The position numbers were made by a program, and so were the translations under genes. A stretch of 64,000 bases of DNA from Anas platyrhynchos. Lineage: Eukaryota > Chordata > Aves > Anseriformes > Anatidae. Shown piece after piece: positions 56,501 through 64,000 of the stretch (position 1 is the stretch's first letter; each line of letters starts with the position of its first letter). The stretch lies in the NCBI RefSeq assembly GCF_047663525.1, contig NC_092591.1, positions 30,475,001-30,539,000 on the forward strand, in the 5' to 3' direction. Below the pieces are notes generated by a model. The model was given only the letters and a program-made list of their open reading frames with translations. It was not told where the DNA came from and did not search any database.

Positions 56501-59500
56501 GGGCAGGAAATATCAGTCTCTTGCTCTGCCTCTTTTGGGCAAACAGCAGGACTGGAGGGGAGCAGTGCGATCGGCTCTTGGGGTGGCTCTTGTGGGCTGG
56601 TGCTGGAACGGGCAGCGCCGTCTCTCTGGTACGGCAGGCTGGGCCAGTCCCCCAAGAGGCATGCACGAGCTGCTTTCTGGTGTGCTTCCAGGCCCTGGAC
56701 TGCTTCTGCCAAGCTGCCTCAGAGGTGGGAAGAGAAGAGTTCTTGGACAGGCTGATCCAACCTGAGGAGGGCGAGATGGTCTCCACGCCGCGCCTGCAGT
56801 ACTACAACAAGGTACAGCTGAGCCCATCTGGCGTGTGTGTTGAGCACCGAGTCATTCCACACCAGCACTGCTTGCAGAGGGGCTTCCTGCTCAGCTTTTG
56901 GGAAAGGGACTTCGGACTCAGAAAACATGGTCTTTTTTGGGGAAAAATGTCAATGCAGCCCATTTAGCTCCTTTGGGGGGTGACGATGAGGTGACTACAA
57001 CACAAAAGCTAGGTGCTTTCCACCTATTAATTTCCTAGCAGCAGAGGACTCTGAGATCCAGCTGCTGGAAGCAGAAGCCAGACGTGTCCAGGCTAGATGT
57101 GAGATGCTGCTCAAGGGAAGGTTATTAAGCTTTGAGACGAGTTAAAATTAACGTCTTTAATTTGAGATAGGATCTTTCTTCTCACGTAATGCTGTAGTTT
57201 GGGCAGGCTGCAAGCTTGGACCTAGACTCCTCCTAAGGGATTCTCTGACTTGAAAGCTCAGAAAGCCCAAGAGTTGTCCAGTGACCTTGGAGAGGGAACT
57301 TCTGCCTCGTAAGCTGTGTGCATACTTGGGGACAGAACTGTTTACTTTTCTGTCACAGGGGTTTACTGTAACCACAGGGGTTTGTGTTTCAGGAAAGTCA
57401 CGCTCCAGCAGAGGTGAATCCTCCAGAAAGGCCACGGCCTGGACCTGTTGTGCTGGGTTGGTTCAGACCTCTGCAGTTTACCAAAATGTTTTGGTTTTTG
57501 GTCTAACCACTTAGAAATATTGGCAAAAATCGCTTGGCTGTTTTTATGGCTAGTGGGGCAGGAGTAGTTCTTAAAACCTCCCCAAACTGACCCTTGTGGT
57601 AGGACCGCAGCCCACGTAGAGCTTTGTTGTCCCCAGGTTCTGCGCTTGCTGGACATGGTTGGCCTGCCAGAGCTGGTCATCCAGCTGGCCTCCCTGGCTA
57701 TCATGGAGTCGGCAGATGACTGGAGAAGCCAGGTATGGGTTAAGATGTTTCTTCAGAGAGCTTACACGGGAATTTCTTCTTGACTTTATAACTTGAAACG
57801 TGCTCTGTGGTGTTTTCAGGCTACCTTGAGGACTTGCATCTTCAAACACCACTTGGATTTAGGACACAACAGTGAAGCATATGTAGCCTTAACGCAGAAC
57901 CCAGATCCAAGCAGGTGGGTGACAGTTTTGTGCCTTTATGCTCACTCATCTTGGAAGTCCATGTAGGTGCCTGCCTCTTTCAATTTTTCTGTTAAACCAA
58001 AAGGAAGATGACACTTCAGGGTAGTGCACGACCTCTGCATTAAGATGTTCTGCTTTAGCTTATGTAAAGGTGTGTTTAAAAAGGCACGCTTTGTTTTTCT
58101 AAGAACGGTTATTATCGGCAGGATTTTAGAAGTGGAAACCGAAAGGAAAACTCTTCCCTTGATCCAGGGAATAAACAAACAAAAAAAAATGGGCTAAAGG
58201 GTTGCATGCAGCACTATATTTTGAACAGCTTTAGGAGTCCGATCAATTCCTTTTAATAAAGGGAAGATTTGAGATTTAATTTTGGCTTGTACCTACTGGG
58301 TAGAGGAAGCTTCAGAGCGGCAGAGAAGAGTGTGATGAGCAGGAATGGCTGGAAGCTGGAGTAACGGACATTCAGGGAAGAAGTAGGGATGAGCTCTGGT
58401 GTAGAGGCAGGAGAAAACATTACCAAATAGAGCTGAGGCAGGGAGACTGCCCTCCTGAGCTGCCCAGGCAGAAGGGGGGCTGTCTCTGCTGTCCAGGATC
58501 TTTGTTACCAACACAGGGAAAGCCTGAAGGGACCTCTTTATTCTAAGCCTGCAAAACCCCCGGTGCTCATCACAAAGCAGTGTATTCATGGCGTAAAACC
58601 TGCACCCTGGAGGTGGGTTTGCTCATGTCCCTCTTTGCTCCGCTCTTCCAGAAGGGTTGTGTTTGTTCTCTCCGCAGGCAGCTGGACTGTCTGCGCCAGC
58701 TAGTGGTGGTTCTCTGTGAGCGCTCCCAGCTGCAGGACCTGGTGGAGTTCCCCTATGTGAACCTCCATAACGAGGTAATTAATTAGCCCGCGCTGGGAGG
58801 AGGGGGCCGTGGCTCTTCCGAAGAGGGATTTTGAGCTTCTCTGTGTCGCAGGTCGTGGGGATCATCGAGTCCCACGCTCGAGCAGTGGACCTGATGACCC
58901 ACAATTACTATGAGCTGCTCTACGCTTTCCACATCTACCGCCACAACTACCGCAAGGGTAAGGCTCAGGGTGGCTCGGGATGCTCCTCGCCCTGCCCGTG
59001 GGACCAGCAGGGAAGGGCGGCGGAGCCGATTGCTCCCCTTTTGTCTCCGCAGCTGGAACGGTGATGTTTGAGTACGGCATGCGCCTGGGCCGGGAGGTGC
59101 GGACGCTGAGGGGGCTCCAGAAGCAGGGGAACTGTTTCCTCGCTGCCATTAACTGCTTACGGTTGATCCGCCCAGAGTACGCCTGGATAGTGCAGCCAGC
59201 TTCAGGAGCTGTGGTAGGAAATGCTGGGCTTGCTACCAAACTTCTGAGCTCTTGGCTGCAGGGAGGTTTAGAGCTGTACCTCCGGGAAGGTGCTTCCAAA
59301 ATCCTTTCCAATGCAACGAGCAGAGGTGTTTGGTCTTCTCCCACCTTGTTGGTGCCATCACCCTCGTGTCACTGCCCCTTTTTGGAGCCAGGGCAACTTG
59401 GGGGAGGGAGGTGGCACACACAGGAAACTGCTGCTGGATTGCTCAGTGTCAGACTTGCAAGGTGTGGTTTAACCCAGCTGGCAGCTCAGCACCACACAGC

Positions 59501-62500
59501 CGTTCGCTCACCCTCCCCCCCTCCCTCTGGGATGGGGGAGAGAAATGAGAAAGTGAAGCCTGTGAGCTGAGATAAAGACAGTTTATTAAGACAGGAAAAT
59601 AACAATAATAATAATAATGATAATAGTACTACTAATAATAATGTGTACAAAACAAGTGATGCACCTTGCAATTGCTCACCACCCGCTGACCGATGCCCAG
59701 CCTAACCCCTAATCCGAAGCATTGCACCCTACCAGCTCCTCGGAGGAAAATTAACTGTCCTAACTGAAACCAGGACACAAGGCCGTGCTTTCACGTGTCC
59801 CACACCACTCCTAATGTGGAGAGAGAGGGGCATGAGGGGAATTCAGTTCTATGAGAAACTTGCCTGTAAAAGGTGCAAGAAGTATTTCTACACCCCTGCA
59901 AGTTCCACAAAAATGAAGATAATGCTTTTTGTTGAGGACAAATCAGACCTTGGTGAATCCAATCCAGTCAAAACGAGAATTACTGAAGCAGGCTTTGTGT
60001 TTCAAATCTGATCGTGGAGAGGTGACCACAGCCTGATTGTCTAACACTGTGCTGTGTTCCTGATAGCCAGAGATAAACAAAGGTAACCTGAACTGCCCAG
60101 CAGTTGCACGGCTTTTCTGATTCAAATCAAAGCTTGAAAGGAGAGCTGAGGGCTGGAGTGTGTCAGGTGCTTAGTCCTTTAGAAACCAACTGGCCATCAG
60201 CCCTCTTTCTGCTTTTTCCTGCAAGTATGAGCGTCCTGGAGCATCCCCGAAGAGAAGCCACGATGGGGAGTACACGGCTGTTCCCAGTAAGTGCCTAGTG
60301 CTGGTGTTGCCCTGTATCTTGTGGTCCTGCACCTTTTTCCCCTTGCTTTGGAGCTCTGCTGCTCCCCTGCGAGCTGAAAGGAGACTCGTGGCAGCTCATC
60401 TCTGGCAGATTAATAATTTGGGGGGTTGTGAGCAAGTTAACTTGTCAGTGCTGCTGCCTCACAGTTAGAGTGCTGCTATGCAGTGGCTCTTCCCCATGGA
60501 ATTTGTGCCTCCTTTTCTGTGGTTTGATATATGGGCAGTGAGAATAACTTCTAATTAAAAAAGAACAAACAAACAACACCTTTGTGAGGCAATTAGTTGT
60601 TCCCTAAAACTCTTGTTTGTGTTTCTGGAAGCCCTGCTGGTGCAGCTCCTATCTGCTGGCAAGGCCTCTGCCCTGCATGGTCAGGTTGGGCTCCTGACCC
60701 TCATCAGCATTACTCTAGAATAGTTTAAGGTCAGGTATTTTTAAAAATAGTTTTCTTTCTGAATGAGCTCCTTTGTAGCACATGCTGGGCAGGCAGAGCA
60801 GCAGCTGTTCCCACACACAAGGTGAGTTGGGAAGCTGTCTCTGTGACAGGAGTGGGAGGTCTGTGACAAGAGGTGCACCCTTTGAGGCAGCGAGGAAGGG
60901 CAGCAAAACCTGATCCCTCCTTTGGTGCTTCCCGTGCTATGGCTCCTCTGAGGACGGCAGAGAGGTGGAAATGGTTCTGCACCTTGCCAAAGGAGCTTTT
61001 TTTTTTGTTGTTGCTGTTAATGCTGAGGGCCCTTCATGTCCATCTGTTGCAGCAACGCGCCAAATCGAGATCCTGGAGCTAGAGGATTTGGAAAAGGAGT
61101 GCGTGCTGGCCCGGATCCGGCTGACTCTGGTGCAGCATGACCTGTCGACAGCCGCTGTGGCAGGTAAGAGGGATGCAGAGCAGCCACCTCGCTCTCCCCC
61201 GAGGTGTTAGAGTACTGTCATAGCTTGGGCGAGGAAGGAGCAATGAGTTCTGACCCCGAGACAAAACCAGGAGCTGACAGGTTCTGTGCGGTTTGTCTCC
61301 AGGTGTGAACCACCACATGCAGCTTACCAAAGGTTTTGTCTTTCGAGGAGCAGAAACCTGCAAGTCTGCTGCTTCCCACCCTGACCCTTTAAGTATATCC
61401 TGCTCCTCTTTAGTACAAACTATGGAACACATGCACAGTTTTCCCATGTAAATATCATCAGGAGACTTAATTCCCAGTAAGGGAGTGTGAGAGGACCGAG
61501 AAGCTGGTTTGGGGACAAACTGCTCAGGGGGGGCAGCCGAGCATCGCAGGTTCATCTCGCCTTTTGCCACTGCTCCTTCTGCTGGTGCTGGCAGAGCTGA
61601 GCTGGTGCCTTGTTTGCTGGGACACAGCTCTGCTGTGACAGGGCTGTCCCCTCCCTGCTTGTCCCAACAGTGCCAGCATTTGACTGCGGGCTCTGTGTTG
61701 CTGCTTGTGTCCCTCTCCAGCTGATGCAGAAACGGGTCACTGCGCTCTAACAGGGAGCGTTGCTGCCTTGAGTGGCTCCCCAGGGATGGCTCCTGAGGCT
61801 GAAAAAGCCTCAGGCCCTGCGATGAGAGTTGCTGCTGCAGTGTTTTTCACCTGGTTGTGCTTTCCCACAGGCAGCTCCACTCCTGAGGAAATGGTTGCTC
61901 TCCTGGTCCGGGCCGGCCTCTTTGACACCGCCATCACCCTGTGCCAAACGTTCAAGCTGCCGCTGACGCCCGTCTTTGAGGGGCTCACTTTCAAGTACGT
62001 AGCAGGGTTCTGCAGCTTGTGGGGGGCGAGGCGAGGCCCCGTGCTGTGTTTGTGGGGTGCACCTCGCTGCTGCCCCAACCTGTCTGCTCCTTGTGGCTGC
62101 TAAAGCTACACAGCAGCTGCTGTTGTAGCAGTTTTGGGGTAGATCTCCTCTTCACGTGTGAAAAGGAGAAGTAAGGAGCCCCCTGAGCAGTACTGGTGAG
62201 ATTTCTCCTCTCTGAGGAGAGGGCTGACAGTCACAGGTGATCCCACCCAGGCCCAGCCAGCAGCTGGAGACCCTTCTGGTGAGCTGGCTCCTGCTGATGC
62301 TCAGTGAGCTGCGTGCAGATTTGTTCAAGCTGTGTTGAGCAGCTTTAAAACAGCGGTGGGCAGAGCACGGGCTCTTCTCTGTGGTCTCTGTGCTAGCTGC
62401 TTGTTCTCCTGCTTGTCCCCAGCCTCAGGATTCCTCTCTGCTGCTGTTCCACGCTCACAGAAGTTGCGTTGTGCCTGCCGAGCTCCTGGGGAGCTGGATG

Positions 62501-63976
62501 CACAGAGAGCTTTCCTTACCCAAGCTCAGGCCCGAGAGCTTGCTAGCATCACTTATTAATTCCTCCTGGGCATTTAGAGCAGCTCAGGAACCACTCAAGC
62601 AGCCGTCTTTCCCTGCCAAGCCTGTTAATTTGTAGCTGTTGCTTTGGAATGGGCCTCAGAGGGGCAGCATCGATACCGGCAGCTGTGGCAAGGCCGAGCA
62701 ATGGGGCTGAAGGCAGCCCTGTCTGCACTGCTCTGTGTCTTCCAGGTGCATCAAGCTGCAGCTGGAAGGGGAGGCAGCACAGGCAGAGGCTTGGGACTGG
62801 CTAGCAGCAAACCAGCTCTCTGCGCTGGTCACCACCAAAGAGTCCAGGTAAGCCCGTGTCCCTGGTGGAGGGGAGCAGAGCCGCTCTCTGAGCAGAGGCA
62901 AAGTCTTGCAGGAGCCCTGAGGGTCAGCAGCTCATAAATCCCTGTCTGGTGGCTGCCTTAAAGCAGACCCAAGGGACCGGGGTGGCCAAAAAGCCATGCA
63001 GCACAACCTGCTTTGCTGGGACACGAACCCAGGCAGCAGGACGGGTCCCCTGGGGCACGCCGCGGCACTGCAGGCAGTCGCAGCTGCTGGCAGGGCTGCT
63101 GAGGGGAAATATTGCCTTGCAGCGCCACGGATGAAGCCTGGCGGCTGCTGTCATCCTATTTGGAGCGTTACCCATCGCAGAACAGCCTGTACCATCGCTG
63201 CGTCATCAACAAGCTCCTGGCACACGGGATCCCTCTGCCCAACTGGCTCATTAACAGCTACAAGGTGAGAACAGGGCGAGCGTCACCACCTGGCATGGCT
63301 TGCGTGGTGGCTTGGGCCAAAAAAGCGCCCAGGCAGGCACCTCCTGAAGGAGAGGCAAGCTTCAGGAACGCTCCTCCCGTGCTTTGTGCCTGCTCCTGAG
63401 GCTTGGATCGGGTTCCTTGGCCCTGGGGTGGCTGTGCCCAAAGCAGCCGGGCTGACCCCGGCTCTTTTTGCTTGCAGAAAGTGGATGCGGCCGAGCTGCT
63501 GCGCCTCTACCTCAACTACGACCTGCTGGAGGAGGCTGCGGATTTGGTGCTGGAGTACGTGGATGCTGTGCTGGGCAAGGGGCACCAGTACTTTGGGATT
63601 GAGGTGAGCAGCCTGGGGTGGGCTGGACTGTGGCCCAGGGGCTCCTCTTTGCCATGGGCACGAGGCACAAGGGTTCCTCTCCCCTCCAGCACCCGCTGTC
63701 GGCCACGGCCCCCATGGTGTGGCTGCCCTACACCGCCATCGACCAGCTGCTCCAGGCCCTGCAGGAGAGCACCACCAACCACTACAACGTCATGGTAGGT
63801 GGGGGAGGATGAGGGGGAGGCTCCCCACGGGGCCGCCCCGCTGCCTCCTCTCCTCTTCCTTCTCTGACCGCACCCTGCCCCTCTCCCAGCTCTACCAGAA
63901 GCTGCATGAGAAGCTGGAGGACTACCACCAGAAGGTCAGCCTGGCCTCCCGGGACCGCCTGTACCGGCACAACTAG
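38582..63976 (+). CDS. NUP160: Nuclear pore complex protein Nup160
   Basis: Scaffold nucleoporin of the Y-shaped Nup107-160 complex, needed for pore assembly and mRNA export, and found at kinetochores in mitosis. Thirty-five exons: 38582-38784, 39421-39631, 40701-40923, 41064-41142, 41866-41980, 42631-42789, 43735-43812, 44025-44122, 44862-44946, 45408-45476, 46193-46276, 46686-46856, 46973-47072, 48703-48868, 49491-49606, 49702-49862, 50985-51118, 51432-51502, 52858-53017, 53525-53594, 56347-56445, 56692-56811, 57637-57732, 57820-57914, 58678-58774, 58852-58957, 59053-59213, 60226-60286, 61053-61163, 61871-61994, 62746-62847, 63123-63264, 63478-63603, 63690-63794, 63890-63976. Total 4185 nt, 1394 aa (human 1436). 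The N-terminal half is the beta-propeller (WLSSEGEALFALP, VVELKQSSVVQRFLTGWMPT, FALCQDHKLRMWSYK). The rest is the alpha-helical domain (YYELLYAFHIYRHNYRK, LFDTAITLCQTFKLPLTPVF). The first exon is Ala/Pro-rich and divergent, and the protein is a few residues shorter than human at the exon 15/16 junction. Donors of exons 4 (GTTGGT) and 19 (GTATCC) are weak but give the conserved frame. The start in GATGGCGGCG matches human MAAAGALERS. GC content falls after about 39.4 kb and introns lengthen. Stop at 63974-63976; no poly(A) signal before the window ends. Confidence 0.96.
38790..39345. repeat. GGGGGCTTTGGGGCAGGTAG minisatellite in NUP160 intron 1
   Basis: About 550 bp of units of ~25 and ~50 bp made of GGGGCTTTGGGG and GCAGGTAGGGTTGG-like words. 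The RNA-sense strand is strongly G-rich. It fills nearly all of intron 1. Confidence 0.85.
53595..56346 (+). other. NUP160: NUP160 intron 20 (longest intron)
   Basis: A 2.75-kb intron with no exon supported. It contains the CR1 fragment listed at 54918. Otherwise it is unique-looking sequence in which I see no RNA gene or conserved open frame. Confidence 0.5.
54918..54990 (-). mobile_element. Short CR1 LINE 3' fragment in NUP160 intron 20
   Basis: A decayed octamer-like start (AATAGAAATCACGATG) is followed by GTTAGGGAATGGAAGGGACC and AAAGATCATCAAGTCCAATCC, the typical CR1 3' end, antisense to NUP160. Only about 70 bp survive. Confidence 0.8.
59463..59777 (+). mobile_element. Solo LTR of an avian endogenous retrovirus (ERVL-like) in NUP160 intron 27
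   Basis: A 315-bp element that starts TG (TGTGGTTTAACCC) and ends CA (AACCAGGACA), flanked by a perfect 5-bp direct repeat CAAGG (59458-59462 and 59778-59782). It resembles a common avian ERV LTR (GATGGGGGAGAGAAAT, GAGATAAAGACAGTTTATTA, AAACAAGTGATGCA, TTGCTCACCACCCGCTGACC) and includes a TAA/TAAT-rich stretch at about 59598-59642. No internal viral region or second LTR is present, so it is a solo-LTR fossil left by recombination. The 5-bp target duplication fits ERVL/class III. The intact target repeat argues against great age, but divergence cannot be measured from one LTR. Confidence 0.88.
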
Positions 63977-64000
63977 CAGCAGGGACCAGCTCCCTGCCCT

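Noticed and set aside
59463-59777. A complete endogenous retrovirus in NUP160
   Set aside because: Only one LTR is present, bounded by its own target duplication, with no internal region.
1-64000. tRNA, rRNA or microRNA genes
   Set aside because: I saw no cloverleaf with A/B boxes or other recognisable RNA gene, but I could not run a covariance-model search (tRNAscan-SE or Infernal), so absence is not proven.

Overview
This is vertebrate nuclear DNA, almost certainly from a bird. Genes are intron-rich with GT-AG introns, and the first ~38 kb are very GC-rich and compact. Introns and spacers are full of minisatellites. The dispersed repeats are avian in type: two CR1 LINE 3' ends (one keeping its octamer tail) and one solo avian endogenous-retrovirus LTR. 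There are no bacterial features.

Layout, left to right: (1) 1-620, a gene-end 3' UTR on the + strand, probably MAX (inferred from gene order). (2) FNTB, - strand, 12 coding exons, 863-4437, 407 aa. (3) RAB15, + strand, 7 exons, 6186-8197, 211 aa. (4) GPX2, + strand, 2 exons, 9075-9743, 191 aa, with an in-frame TGA (selenocysteine) and a foldable SECIS in its 3' UTR. (5) CHURC1, - strand, 4 exons, 10585-12696, 112 aa. (6) SPTB (beta-I spectrin), + strand, 34 coding exons, 17096-30574, 2301 aa with a PH domain, plus an evident short isoform of 2132 aa made by reading into intron 30. (7) PLEKHG3 (Dbl/PH RhoGEF), - strand, 17 coding exons including an apparent 8-nt microexon, 31634-36559, 1078 aa. 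(8) NUP160, + strand, 35 exons, 38582-63976, 1394 aa, complete. I assembled the exons by hand from splice sites and remembered human orthologs. Every gene's coding length is a multiple of three.

The block MAX-FNTB-RAB15-GPX2-CHURC1-SPTB-PLEKHG3 is the human 14q23 order, inverted as a unit with relative orientations kept. NUP160 lies on chromosome 11p in human, so the PLEKHG3/NUP160 junction is a synteny boundary. Genes meet tail-to-tail (MAX/FNTB, GPX2/CHURC1, SPTB/PLEKHG3) or head-to-head (FNTB/RAB15, CHURC1/SPTB, PLEKHG3/NUP160). The head-to-head spacers are CpG-rich, and all three carry clusters of a CCACGCCC (KLF/Sp-type) motif. The genes are not one pathway: prenylation (FNTB, and RAB15 as a prenylated GTPase), selenium redox defence (GPX2), a zinc-binding developmental regulator (CHURC1), the membrane skeleton (SPTB), Rho signalling (PLEKHG3) and the nuclear pore (NUP160).

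I found no undescribed multi-gene system. The most interesting signals are the SPTB short-isoform terminus, the PLEKHG3 microexon and an apparently extra cassette exon, the GPX2 SECIS, a GATA/E-box/TATA cluster upstream of SPTB, and the density of G-rich or motif-bearing minisatellites at promoters and first introns.
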